Shown here: piece by piece, positions 25,984 to 34,065 of the stretch
Layout of the letters: every line of letters begins with the position of its first letter
Position numbering within the stretch: the first letter of the stretch is position 1
Assembly (NCBI RefSeq): GCF_001746295.1
Contig: NZ_MJAH01000021.1
Span: 1 to 64,000, forward strand
Length of the DNA: 64,000 bases
Origin: Streptomyces sp. LUP47B
GTDB taxonomy: Bacteria; Actinomycetota; Actinomycetes; Streptomycetales; Streptomycetaceae
Reading direction: 5' to 3'
Position numbers and translations under genes: made by a program
The notes under the pieces: generated by a model
What the model was told of the DNA's origin: nothing
Databases searched by the model: none
What the model saw: only the letters and a program-made list of their open reading frames with translations

Positions 25984-27341
25984 GGGTTCTCCTTTCCGTC
26001 GTACTGGTCGCGGGCCGAGTCGCTCACCCGGAGCAGCAGGGCGACGATCGCCCAGTTGGTGACGACCGACGAGCCGCCCTGCGCGAGGAACGGCATCGCC
26101 ATGCCGGTGAGCGGGATCAGTCCGCCGACCCCGCCCGCGATCACGAACACCTGGAGCGCCACGATCGAGGCGAGTCCGATCGCCAGCAGCCGCCCGAACG
26201 GGTCGCGCAGGGCGAGGCCCGCCCGGAAGCCGCGCTCCACCAGCAGGGCGTACAGCAGGAAGATCGCGGCGAGGCCCGCCAGGCCCAGCTCCTCGCCGGC
26301 GGTCGCCAGGATGAAGTCCGACTTCGCGGCGAAGCCGATGAGGACGGAGTGGCCGAGCCCGAGCCCGGTGCCGAGGACCCCGCCCGCCGCGAAGGCGAAC
26401 AGGGACTGCGCGAGCTGGTTCGGCCCCTGGCCCGCCTCGATCGACGCGAAGGGGTGCAGCCAGTCCTCCACCCTGATGTGCACATGCGGCTCCAGCCAGC
26501 CCACGGCGAAGGCGCCGACGGCGGCCAGCAGCAGTCCGAGCGCGATCCAGCCGGTGAGTCCGGTGGCGACGTACAGCAGAACGACGAACAGTCCGAAGAA
26601 GAGCAGCGAGGTGCCGAGGTCCCGCTCCAGGACCAGGACCCCGACGCTGATCAGCCAGATGGTGAGCAACGGGCCCAGCACCCGCCCGGTGGGCAGTTGA
26701 AGCCCCCACAGCCGCCGCCCCGCGAACGCCAGCGCGTTCCGGTTGGTCGCGAGATACGCGGCGAAGAACACCGCCAGCAGCACCTTGGCGAACTCGCCCG
26801 GCTGGATGGAGAACCCGGCGATCCGGATCCAGATGCGGGCGCCGTTCACGGAGGGGAAGAGGATCGGGAGGGTCAGCAGGACCAGTGCGGCGGCGACACA
26901 GACGTAGGCGTACCGCTGGAGCACACGGTGGTCGCGCAGCATCAGCACGACCACGATGAACAGGGTCACCCCGACCGTGGACCACACGAGCTGGGTGGGG
27001 GCCGCGCGGTCCCCGGGTGTCTCCAGGTCGAGGCGGTAGATCAGGACGAGGCCCAGGCCGTTGAGGAGTACGCCGATCGGCAGCAGGAGCGGGTCGGCGT
27101 ACGGCGCCCTCAGGCGCACGGCCCCGTGGGCGATGAGCGCGAGCACGCCGAGCCCGGCGCCGTAACCGGCGGCGCCGGGCGGGACGGAGCCGTTCTTGGC
27201 GAGGCCGACAGCGCAGTAGCCGTACACCGACAGCAGGACGGCGAGGACGATGAGGGCCAGCTCGATGCCACGGCGCCGGGGCAGGCGTACCGAGGGAGCG
27301 GAGGTCTCCGCGGGGGCCACGGTGGTTCCGACCTTGGTCAT
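25980..27341 (-). CDS. FtsW/RodA/SpoVE-family SEDS glycosyltransferase
   Basis: A 453-residue polytopic protein with about twelve membrane segments. SEDS signatures include FSIQPGEFAKVLLAVFFAAY, LERDLGTSLLFFGLFVVLLY, SLFAFAAGGVLGTGLGLGHS, FILATAGEELGLAGLAAIFL and LIPLTGMAMPFLAQGGSSVV. SEDS proteins polymerise lipid II into glycan strands with a partner class B PBP; here the partner is encoded immediately downstream with overlapping stop and start. The pair does not lie in a dcw cluster, so it is an additional elongation or sporulation set. No promoter was resolved upstream of 27341. Confidence 0.94.
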   Translation of the reverse strand: MTKVGTTVAPAETSAPSVRLPRRRGIELALIVLAVLLSVYGYCAVGLAKNGSVPPGAAGYGAGLGVLALIAHGAVRLRAPYADPLLLPIGVLLNGLGLVLIYRLDLETPGDRAAPTQLVWSTVGVTLFIVVVLMLRDHRVLQRYAYVCVAAALVLLTLPILFPSVNGARIWIRIAGFSIQPGEFAKVLLAVFFAAYLATNRNALAFAGRRLWGLQLPTGRVLGPLLTIWLISVGVLVLERDLGTSLLFFGLFVVLLYVATGLTGWIALGLLLAAVGAFAVGWLEPHVHIRVEDWLHPFASIEAGQGPNQLAQSLFAFAAGGVLGTGLGLGHSVLIGFAAKSDFILATAGEELGLAGLAAIFLLYALLVERGFRAGLALRDPFGRLLAIGLASIVALQVFVIAGGVGGLIPLTGMAMPFLAQGGSSVVTNWAIVALLLRVSDSARDQYDGKENP

Positions 27342-27391
27342 GTCCGGAACTTACCCAAATAGGACGTGATGTCTCCTGGCGTGCGGGGAAG

Positions 27392-27994
27392 TCAGCACCA
27401 GCGTGGCGCCGTTCCGATGGTCCGGATGTAACGGGCCGGGCCCCAGGCCCAGGTGCCGTCCGTGAGGAGGTACCACTGGCGGTTGCCCTGGACGCTCCGG
27501 CCGTTGGTCTTGCAGAAGATCGAGACGACCTCGCCCCGTTCGGCCCACCGGATGATCCGGCCGCCCCGGTAGGGCGAACTGCGCAGCGCCAGCGAACTGG
27601 CCGTCACGACGCCTCTGGCCAGGCGGGGGTTGGGGTTCTGGCCCTGGCCCTGGTTCTGCGTTTGGCCCTGGTTCTGCGTTTGGCTCTGGCCCTGGTTCTG
27701 ACCTTGGCCTTGACCCTGGCCCTGGCCCTGGCCCTGGCCTTGACCTTGACCCTGGCCCTGGCCCTGGCCCTGACCTTGGCCTTGGCCTTGGCCCTGGTTC
27801 TGCGTCTGGCCCTGACCCTGACCCTGGCCCTGACCCTGGCTCTGGCTCTGGCCCGGCTGGTCCTGGGGCTGGGTCTGTCCCCAGTCGTCGCGCGGGTCGT
27901 CCGGGTCGTCACCGGCGACGGCGGGCGTGGCGAGGGCGGTGGCGGCGAGGGCGCCGGCGGCCACGGCTATGGAGAGACGGGAGCGCAGGGACAT
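27392..27994 (-). CDS. Secreted SH3-domain protein with Gly-Gln repeat linker
   Basis: A 200-residue exported protein. Signal peptide SIAVAAGALAATALATPAVAG, a short acidic stretch, then a low-complexity run of Gly-Gln dipeptides with scattered Asn, Ser and Thr (about residues 45-125), then a bacterial SH3-like domain (ASSLALRSSPYRGGRIIRWA, GEVVSIFCKTNGRSVQGNRQ, WAWGPARYIRTIG). SH3_3 domains often bind cell wall peptides. The repeat is encoded by a 6/12-bp minisatellite (CTGGCC/CTTGGC variants on the plus strand at 27640-27860) and is probably length-variable. The start MSLRSRLS is preferred over an upstream ATG. It lies just downstream of the signal kinase operon, same strand. Confidence 0.82.
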   Translation of the reverse strand: MSLRSRLSIAVAAGALAATALATPAVAGDDPDDPRDDWGQTQPQDQPGQSQSQGQGQGQGQGQTQNQGQGQGQGQGQGQGQGQGQGQGQGQGQGQGQGQNQGQSQTQNQGQTQNQGQGQNPNPRLARGVVTASSLALRSSPYRGGRIIRWAERGEVVSIFCKTNGRSVQGNRQWYLLTDGTWAWGPARYIRTIGTAPRWC

Positions 27995-28102
27995 GGGGGG
28001 ACCTCCGTGATGGGGGTGCAAACCTGACTATTCGCCACGTTAGGAGCCCCGTACACAGGTCGCCTTTCACACTGAGCCATAGGAGAACCGGCCCAGGGCC
28101 GT

Positions 28103-29338
28103 CTACCGCAGGAACAACGTCGCGACCGCCCCGCCGTTCTCCGAGTTGACGAACGACAGGCGCGCCCCCAGCACCTCCGCCTGCCCCACCGCGATGGTCA
28201 ACCCCAGGCCGTGGCCCTTCGATCCGCCCTCGGTACGGAACCGCTGCGGCCCGTGCTCGATGAGATACGGCGGGAACCCGTCCCCGTGATCCCGAACGGT
28301 CACCACCGGCCCGTCCACCGTCAAGGACACCGGACCCCGGCCGTGCCGATGCGCGTTGGCCACCAGATTGCCCAGCACCCGCTCCAGCCGCCGCCGGTCC
28401 GTCTCCACGGCAAGGTCCCGCACGACGACGACCTCGGTGTCGGTCCCGGACGCGCGCACCACCCGCTCGGCCAACGCTCCCAGTGGCTCGGTGTCCAGCT
28501 CCACGGTTTCCCGCCCGGTGTCCAGCCGGGAGATCTCCAGCAGATCCTCCGTCAGGGTCCGCAACGCCCCGACCCGATCCCGCACCAGCTCCGTGGGCCG
28601 CCCCGGCGGCAACAACTCGGCGGCCGCGTGCAGCCCGGTCAGAGGCGTCCGCAGCTCATGCGCGACATCCGCCGTGAACCGCTGCTCGGTCAGCAGCTTC
28701 CCCTGCAGGGACATCGCCATGGAGTCCAGCGCGGCGGCCACCGCGGCCACCTCGTCCTGCGGCCGTGACGGATCCTTCGTACGGGGATCGTCGACCCGTG
28801 CGTCGAGGTCGCCCGCGGTGATCCGCCGGGCCACCCGAGCGGTCGTGTGCAGCCGTTTCGTCACCCTGGTCACTGCGAACGCGCCCACCAGCAGCGTCGC
28901 CGTGATCGCCAGCGCCGACGACCACAGGATCGCCCGGTCGAGCGCGGCGATCGTCCGCGCGTTCTGCGAGTAGTCGACCTCCACGGCCAGCGACCGGTCC
29001 CCGTCCGCCGGACCCGCCGCCCACATCACGGGGCGCCCGCGGTGCACGCCGACCATCGTGCCGCGGTCCCCGGCCACCGCCAGCGTCCGCAGCGAGCCCG
29101 GCAGATCAGGTGGATCCACGCCGGCGTCCCACTTCAGCGTGTCCCCGGCCTCGTACGCCTCGGTCGCGTCCTTCAGCCGGCTCAGCGCCAGCTCACGGGC
29201 CTCGCCGACGGTCTGGTTCGTCACCGAGACATGCACGAGGACTCCGAGCAGCGCGGCGAGGGCGCAGCACATCACGGTGATGAAGACGGCGGCCTTCACG
29301 GCCAGCGTGCCGGACCAGCGGGGCAGCGCGAGTCTCAT
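28103..29338 (-). CDS. Sensor histidine kinase, no response regulator gene adjacent
   Basis: A 411-residue membrane kinase: first membrane segment about 13-35 (AVKAAVFITVMCCALAALLG), extracytoplasmic domain of about 100 residues, second membrane segment about 140-160, HAMP region, H-box ADVAHELRTPLTG, N-box NLVANAHRHG, DHGDGFP and KGHGLGLTIA. The start ATG (29336-29338) overlaps the stop of the upstream lipoprotein gene (ATGA), so the lipoprotein is a likely sensor accessory, similar in arrangement to CseA with CseC. No regulator gene lies next to it, so its partner must be encoded elsewhere. Confidence 0.9.
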   Translation of the reverse strand: MRLALPRWSGTLAVKAAVFITVMCCALAALLGVLVHVSVTNQTVGEARELALSRLKDATEAYEAGDTLKWDAGVDPPDLPGSLRTLAVAGDRGTMVGVHRGRPVMWAAGPADGDRSLAVEVDYSQNARTIAALDRAILWSSALAITATLLVGAFAVTRVTKRLHTTARVARRITAGDLDARVDDPRTKDPSRPQDEVAAVAAALDSMAMSLQGKLLTEQRFTADVAHELRTPLTGLHAAAELLPPGRPTELVRDRVGALRTLTEDLLEISRLDTGRETVELDTEPLGALAERVVRASGTDTEVVVVRDLAVETDRRRLERVLGNLVANAHRHGRGPVSLTVDGPVVTVRDHGDGFPPYLIEHGPQRFRTEGGSKGHGLGLTIAVGQAEVLGARLSFVNSENGGAVATLFLR

Positions 29339-30060
29339 CGCGAGCTCGCGGACGCGCTGGGCGAGCCGCTGGGGACACGGGTGCTCTTGCCCGTCCGGAG
29401 CATCTCGTCGTGGGTGAGGAGCATCGCCTTCTGCTGCGGGTCCCAGGTCCACTGCAGCCGGTACTCGTAGCCGGCGACCTCGGACGGCGAGCGGATGATC
29501 ACCGACCGCCCGGCCAGCTCGACCCCGCTGACCGCGTCCTCCCAGTGCATGACCCGCACCAGCCGGTGCTTCGCCACGGTGTAGACGCGTACGGCGGTGA
29601 TGTCGCCGGGCAGCTGGCGGAAACCCAGCGTCAGGTCGTCGTGCCCGTCGCCGGTGAGGTCGCGGTAGTACGGCTGCAGGACGGGGCACGACTGCCGGGC
29701 CGCGCCGCTCTTGGCGCAGTCGGCCATGAGCCGGGCCGTGCGGTCGTAGCCGCCCGCGGTGTAGACGCCCGGGTCCGAGCCGATCTCCGCGCGGACGACC
29801 GCGACCGGGTCCACCTCGCGGATGTCGTCGCCGGGCACGGAGACGCCTTTGACGACCTGCGTGTCCACCTCGTCGATGGTGTACGCCGGGCTGGAGGCCG
29901 GCGTCAGCTGCGGCCACAGCCGGTCGGGGCTCATCGCGGTCGGCGTCGAACCCGCTCCCACCAGGTCGCCCGCGTCGCCGCAGCCCGACGCGGCCGCGAG
30001 CAGCAGGGCGACGGCGGCGACGGCGCGGGTCGTACGGGGTGCGCGGCGGGCGGGTGGCAC
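29335..30060 (-). CDS. Lipoprotein coupled to a sensor kinase
   Basis: A 241-residue lipoprotein. The signal peptide ends in a lipobox LLLAAASGC with modified Cys27. The mature part contains SPAYTIDEVDTQVVKGVSVP, LTGDGHDDLTLGFRQLPGDI (an FG-GAP-like acidic loop) and RVMHWEDAVSGVEL. It is anchored outside the membrane and, being translationally coupled to the kinase, probably modulates it. GTG start (30058-30060) with AGGAG just upstream. Most similar in context to CseA-type lipoproteins; no enzyme function is apparent. Confidence 0.85.
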   Translation of the reverse strand: MPPARRAPRTTRAVAAVALLLAAASGCGDAGDLVGAGSTPTAMSPDRLWPQLTPASSPAYTIDEVDTQVVKGVSVPGDDIREVDPVAVVRAEIGSDPGVYTAGGYDRTARLMADCAKSGAARQSCPVLQPYYRDLTGDGHDDLTLGFRQLPGDITAVRVYTVAKHRLVRVMHWEDAVSGVELAGRSVIIRSPSEVAGYEYRLQWTWDPQQKAMLLTHDEMLRTGKSTRVPSGSPSASASSR

Positions 30061-30155
30061 TGTGCTCCTGGGGTCGGACCGGTGGGCGTGGGTCGGCCCC
30101 CGTACAGATTATTCGTGTGGAAGTCTTCTTTGCCTTCCGGCACCTACGGGCGGCC

Positions 30156-30713
30156 CTACTCGGTCAGCTCCTCCAGCAGCCGGGCCGTCGGGAGGCCGGC
30201 CCGGAGGTACTCGACGAACAGCTCGTTGTGCAGCGCCCACGGCGAGCGCCGGCTCCGGATCAGGCGGATCGCCTCGTCGGCCGTGTGCCCCCTGCGGATC
30301 AGGGCGTGCGCCACGACCAGACCCGAGCGGTTGTATCCGTGGTAACAGCGGACGAGGACCGTGCGGCCCTCGTCCAGCGCCTCGCTCGCGGCTTGCGCCA
30401 GACGCATCACGCCCGCGAGCTGGGTGCCGTCCAGCGGGCCGTCCGGAATCGGCCACACATGGTGCTCGACGCCGGGATCGGGACCGTGGCCCGGCAGCCG
30501 CAGCAGCGTCTGCACGACCTCGAACTCGTCCCGTACGACGGCGAACTCGCGTTGTCCGGACATGCCCTGGAACTCGTGCCCGCCCATCCACAGCCCGGGC
30601 ACGATCTCGTCCCACGCCCTGTCCGGAGCCGGTACGTCGGGTTGCTTCCTGCGGGTCCGCAACAGCGCCTCCCCAAGCCCCTGCGCCAAGCCCTGCAACT
30701 CACGGTGACTCAC
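30156..30713 (-). CDS. Dual-specificity protein phosphatase-like protein
   Basis: A 185-residue protein with the CX5R active-site loop at VLVRCYHGYNRSGLVVAHAL (Cys123, Arg129) and a candidate general acid in WPIPDGPLDG (Asp91), the layout of cysteine-based tyrosine/dual-specificity phosphatases. The usual His before the Cys is Arg here. DRAWDEIVPGLWMGGHEF resembles the substrate-recognition start of the DSP fold. The GTG at 30711-30713 gives a compact domain. Cytoplasmic, divergent from a NERD-like gene across 69 bp. Substrate unknown. Confidence 0.82.
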   Translation of the reverse strand: MSHRELQGLAQGLGEALLRTRRKQPDVPAPDRAWDEIVPGLWMGGHEFQGMSGQREFAVVRDEFEVVQTLLRLPGHGPDPGVEHHVWPIPDGPLDGTQLAGVMRLAQAASEALDEGRTVLVRCYHGYNRSGLVVAHALIRRGHTADEAIRLIRSRRSPWALHNELFVEYLRAGLPTARLLEELTE

Positions 30714-30782
30714 CCCAAAGGTATCCGGCTTCTTGCCTGCGCAGCACCCCGCCTGTTCCCATGGACCATGGGGTGATGGTGC

Positions 30783-31586
30783 ATGAGCGGACTGCGCGTC
30801 GTACCGACCTGGCGCCATGGTCAGGAGCGGCTCTACGTCTGCCTCACGGACGGCAGGAACATCGCCTGGTACGACCGTGAGGCGGCCCGGATCAATCTGC
30901 TGAGCGAGGACCGCAGGGAGGAAGTGCTCGATGTCCTCGGGCCCTTCCTGGCCGGCCCGGTGGCCGTGGGCCCGCCCCCGGTGCCGACGCCGGCCGAACT
31001 GGCCCGGCTCAGCCTCCACCCGGACGACGACCTCGCGCCCAACCGTCCCGGCGAGGCCCTCCTGGTCGACCTGGACCGGGATCCCGGCTCCCCGCACCTG
31101 ATCCGCCGCGACCCCCGTCGGCGCGCGCTGGAGGCGGAACAGACCGTGGGTGAGGCGCTGGACGGTCTCGACGGCGCGGGCTGGCACACCCTGCACTCCG
31201 TTCCGCTGCCCGGCGGCGACCGCGTCCACCATCTGGTGATCGGTCCCGCCGGACTGTTCGCGGTGCACGCGCTGTACGCCCGCAGGCAGCGGGTCTCGGT
31301 CGCCGACCCGATGGTCGCCTTCGGCCGCCGCGACCCGCAGCCGCTGCTGCGCCGCGTCCGCGCCGACGCCGACCGCGCCTCCTACGCCCTGACGGCCGAG
31401 GTCCACCCGGTCCTCGCCCTCGTCGGCCCCACGGCCGTGACGGTCACCCAGCCGCCCCGTGGGGTCCGCGTCCTCGCCGACACGGACCTCGAAGGCCTCG
31501 CCCGCCTCGGCGGCGTGCTGAAGCCGGCGGACGTGGAGGCCCTGCACGCGATGGCGCGGGACCGGCACACGTGGACGAAGGTCTGA
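30783..31586 (+). CDS. Nuclease-related domain (NERD)-like protein
   Basis: A 267-residue soluble protein. Residues of about 120-190 (DGAGWHTLHSVPLPGG, HHLVIGPAGLFAVHALY) match the NERD fold, which normally has D(x)DHVVIGP and a later ExK. Here the equivalents read VHHLVIGP and VHALY, so the nuclease active-site residues appear replaced and the domain may only bind a ligand. The N-terminal part (VPTWRHGQERLYVCLTDGRN) is typical of Streptomyces NERD-like proteins. Divergent from the phosphatase-like gene. Function unknown. Confidence 0.72.
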   Translation: MSGLRVVPTWRHGQERLYVCLTDGRNIAWYDREAARINLLSEDRREEVLDVLGPFLAGPVAVGPPPVPTPAELARLSLHPDDDLAPNRPGEALLVDLDRDPGSPHLIRRDPRRRALEAEQTVGEALDGLDGAGWHTLHSVPLPGGDRVHHLVIGPAGLFAVHALYARRQRVSVADPMVAFGRRDPQPLLRRVRADADRASYALTAEVHPVLALVGPTAVTVTQPPRGVRVLADTDLEGLARLGGVLKPADVEALHAMARDRHTWTKV

Positions 31587-31622
31587 TGGAGCGGTGCGGG
31601 TTGGGTGGGGGCGGGCGTTTTT

Positions 31623-32004
31623 GCGCAGTTCCCCGCGCCCCTGGGTGCCTGCGGCGGCCTGTTTCTGTCCGGTGGGGGCTGGTGTAGCGCGTGGGGTTCG
31701 GTGGGTGGGTCGGGGCCGGGGTGGGGGGTGTCCGTCCTCGGTCCGGCGGCTCGGCTGCTTCAACAGTGCCCTGTGACGGACGCCGGCCGCTGCGGGCGGA
31801 CACCCCCCACCCCGGCCCCTTCGCGCCGTACGCGGCCAACGGTCCATCGTGGCGCACGGTACGGCGACCGGTCCGTCGTGGCGCGTGGTACGGCGAACGG
31901 TCCGTCCTGGCGTGCGGTGCGGCGAACGGTCCGTCGTGGTGCGGGGGGATCGGTCCGTTGTGGCGCGGGTGAGTGCAACTCCCCAGGGGCGCGGGGAACT
32001 GCGC
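31623..32004. repeat. Region bounded by 23-bp perfect inverted repeats
   Basis: The 23-mer starting GCGCAGTTCCCCGCGCCCC at 31623-31645 is repeated in inverted orientation at 31982-32004. The arms are copies of the dispersed element also present at 20908-20938. The 336-bp interior contains no supported gene but holds the 29-bp tandem repeats at 31841-31975. The layout resembles a small non-autonomous element, though no target-site duplication was found. Confidence 0.8.
31841..31975. repeat. 29-bp tandem repeats, about 4.5 copies
   Basis: Units beginning GGTCCRTCGTGGCGC start at 31841, 31870, 31899, 31928 and 31952, with spacings of 29, 29, 29 and 24 bp. Each ends GGTACGGCGAAC or a variant. 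They lie just downstream of the LigD-type gene stop (32070), separated from it by one arm of the inverted repeat. Confidence 0.85.
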
Positions 32005-32069
32005 GACCAGCCCCCCACCGGCCCGCACCCGCCGTACGACAGCACCTGGCACCCCCATAGGCGCCCCGC

Positions 32070-32951
32070 TCACGGCAGCCGTGCCGCACGCTCGCTGTCG
32101 AGGAGCGGGGACAGGAGGTCGCCGTAGTCCTGGAGGCGGGGGCCCATGTCCGGGGCCTCGAAGGACAGCTGGGCCGGTGTGCCGCACTCCTCGACCTCCG
32201 TCCAGGTCACCGGTGCCGACACCAGGGGCCGGGCCCGGGCCCGCAGGGTGTAGGGCGTGGCGGTGGTCTTGCGGGCGGCGTTCTGGCTCCAGTCGACGAA
32301 GACCTTGCCGGGCCGCAGGTTGCGGGTCATCCGGTGCAGGGCCAGCCGGGGCATCGCCCGCTCCGCCTCCACGGCGAGCTGCTTGGCGTACTCCGACACC
32401 TGGTCGGACGACGCCCCCCGCACCGCCGCCAGCAGATGCAGCCCCTTCGACCCCGCGGTCTTCGGGTACGCCTCGATACCGTCCACCGCCAGCCGCTCCC
32501 TGAGCCAGAGGGCGACCTCGCAGCACTCGACGATCGTCGCGGGCGGCCCCGGATCGAGGTCGAGGACCAGGCGGTCGGCCTCGTCGGGAGTGCCGATCGG
32601 CCACTGGTGGGTGTGGAACTCGGTGACCAGGTTGGCCGCCCACATCAGGCTCGCCAGGTCCTGAACGAGCACCATCCGGGCCGGCCCCTCCGAGCGGGGC
32701 ACCTCGGCGGTGGTGACCCAGTCGGGCGTACCCGGCGGAACGTTCTTGGCGAAGAACACCTGACCCTCGGGGCCGTCCGGATAGCGCAGGAAGGAGACGG
32801 GACGGTCACGCAGATGGGGGAGCAGCACCTCGGCCGTCGTGGCGTAGTAGTGCAGCACCTCGCCCTTGGTGAAGCCGGTGGCCGGATACAGCACCTTCTC
32901 CAGATTGCTGAGCGCGAGCCGTCGCCCCTCCACCTCTGTGATCGGCGTCAT
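32070..32951 (-). CDS. ligD: LigD-type NHEJ primase/polymerase (PolDom)
   Basis: A 293-residue stand-alone polymerase domain of the LigD family: RRLALSNLEKVLYPATGFTK, LRDRPVSFLRYPDG, LEFHTHQWP-type motif as TEFHTHQWPIGT, the metal-binding DxD in RLVLDLDPGP, KTAGSKGLHLLAAV and FVDWSQNAARKTTATPYTLR. It adds nucleotides, often ribonucleotides, at double-strand breaks during non-homologous end joining. Ligase and nuclease domains are absent, as is common in Streptomyces where they are separate genes. It is divergent from ku across 61 bp, so the two are likely co-regulated. Confidence 0.93.
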   Translation of the reverse strand: MTPITEVEGRRLALSNLEKVLYPATGFTKGEVLHYYATTAEVLLPHLRDRPVSFLRYPDGPEGQVFFAKNVPPGTPDWVTTAEVPRSEGPARMVLVQDLASLMWAANLVTEFHTHQWPIGTPDEADRLVLDLDPGPPATIVECCEVALWLRERLAVDGIEAYPKTAGSKGLHLLAAVRGASSDQVSEYAKQLAVEAERAMPRLALHRMTRNLRPGKVFVDWSQNAARKTTATPYTLRARARPLVSAPVTWTEVEECGTPAQLSFEAPDMGPRLQDYGDLLSPLLDSERAARLP

Positions 32952-33012
32952 ACGATGAGAATCTCACGCATATCAGATGAAACTACGTAATACGCCAGAA
33001 AGGGTGCTGCCG
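32952..33012. promoter_or_regulatory. Divergent ligD-ku control region
   Basis: A 61-bp AT-richer spacer containing the perfect palindrome TGAGA-A-TCTCA (about 32955-32965), right next to the ligD-type start codon, and a CATATCAGATG segment. The palindrome may bind a regulator. No clear -10/-35 pair could be assigned. Confidence 0.4.
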
Positions 33013-34014
33013 GTGAGATCCATTTGGAACGGCGCCATCTCGTTCGGCCTGGTCAGCATCCCGATCAAGCTCGTGAACGCCACCGAGAGCCACTCGATCT
33101 CCTTCCGCCAGATCCACACCGAGGACGGCGGCCGCGTCCGCTACCGCAAGGTCTGCGAACTGGAGGACCGGGAGATCAGCCAGGCGGAGATCGGCAAGGG
33201 GTACGAGGACGCCGACGGCACCATCATCCCGATCACCGACGAGGACCTGGCCCATCTGCCGCTCCCGACGGCGAAGACGATCGAGATCGTGGCGTTCGTG
33301 CCGGGCGAGCGGATCGACCCGCTCCAGATGGACGCCGCGTACTACCTCCAGGCGGGCGGCGCCCCCGCCGCCAAGCCGTACACCCTGCTGAGGGAGGCGC
33401 TCAAACGCAGCAACAAGGTGGCCATCGCCAAGTTCGCGCTGCGGGGACGGGAACGGCTCGGGATGCTGCGGGTGGTGGAGGACGCCATCGCGCTGCACGG
33501 GCTGCTGTGGCCGGACGAGGTCCGCGCGCCCGAGGGACTCGCTCCCGACACCAAGGTCACCGTCAGCGACAAGGAACTCGACCTCGCCGACGCCCTGATG
33601 GACACCCTCGGCGAGATCGACCTCGACGAACTCCACGACGAGTACCGCGAGGCACTGGAGGAGGTCGTCGCCGCGAAGGCCGCGGGCGAGGCACCTCCGG
33701 AGGCACCCGACCGGGCGAAGGGCGGCAAGGTCCTCGACCTCATGGCCGCGCTGGAGAAGAGTGTCCGGGACGCGAAGGAGTCCCGGGGCGAGGAGCCGGG
33801 GGAGGTCACTCGGCTGCCGCAGCGCAAGTCGGCGCGGGCGGCGCCGAAGCAGACCGGTGGCAAGAAGTCCACGTCCGCCACGAAGAAGACGGCGGCCAAG
33901 AAGACGACGGCGAAGTCGTCACAGGGAACGAAGAAGGCGGCGTCGGCGAAGAAGGCGACGACCTCGAAGAAGACGGCGGCCAAGAAGACGACCGCCCGCA
34001 AACGGACCGCATGA
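33013..34014 (+). CDS. ku: Ku protein, DNA end-binding for NHEJ
   Basis: A 333-residue bacterial Ku. The core begins RSIWNGAISFGLVSIPIKL and includes SFRQIHTEDGGRVRYRKVCE, YEDADGTIIPITDEDLAHLP and AIAKFALRGRERLGMLRV. A C-terminal tail of about 65 residues consists of Lys/Ala/Thr-rich repeats (KKTAAKKTT), expected for the DNA-threading extension seen in Streptomyces Ku. It forms a homodimeric ring on DNA ends and recruits LigD-type enzymes. GTG 33013 is used, with AAAGG ten bases upstream; an in-frame ATG further upstream (32977) would overlap the promoter region. Confidence 0.95.
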   Translation: MRSIWNGAISFGLVSIPIKLVNATESHSISFRQIHTEDGGRVRYRKVCELEDREISQAEIGKGYEDADGTIIPITDEDLAHLPLPTAKTIEIVAFVPGERIDPLQMDAAYYLQAGGAPAAKPYTLLREALKRSNKVAIAKFALRGRERLGMLRVVEDAIALHGLLWPDEVRAPEGLAPDTKVTVSDKELDLADALMDTLGEIDLDELHDEYREALEEVVAAKAAGEAPPEAPDRAKGGKVLDLMAALEKSVRDAKESRGEEPGEVTRLPQRKSARAAPKQTGGKKSTSATKKTAAKKTTAKSSQGTKKAASAKKATTSKKTAAKKTTARKRTA

Positions 34015-34045
34015 CCTGCGCACTGCCGTCGGCACCGCGCAGGTC
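34013..34045. terminator. Hairpin between convergent ku and cyclophilin genes
   Basis: GACCTGCGC (34013-34021) pairs with GCGCAGGTC (34037-34045) around a 15-base loop. It starts within the ku stop codon and precedes the stop of the opposing cyclophilin gene. It probably terminates both. Confidence 0.65.
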
Positions 34046-34065
34046 GCGTCAGTCCTTCGGCGAGG

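Noticed and set aside
32977..33012. Longer ku start at ATG 32977
   Set aside because: It would extend the protein beyond the conserved RSIWNGAISFG start and run through the promoter region.
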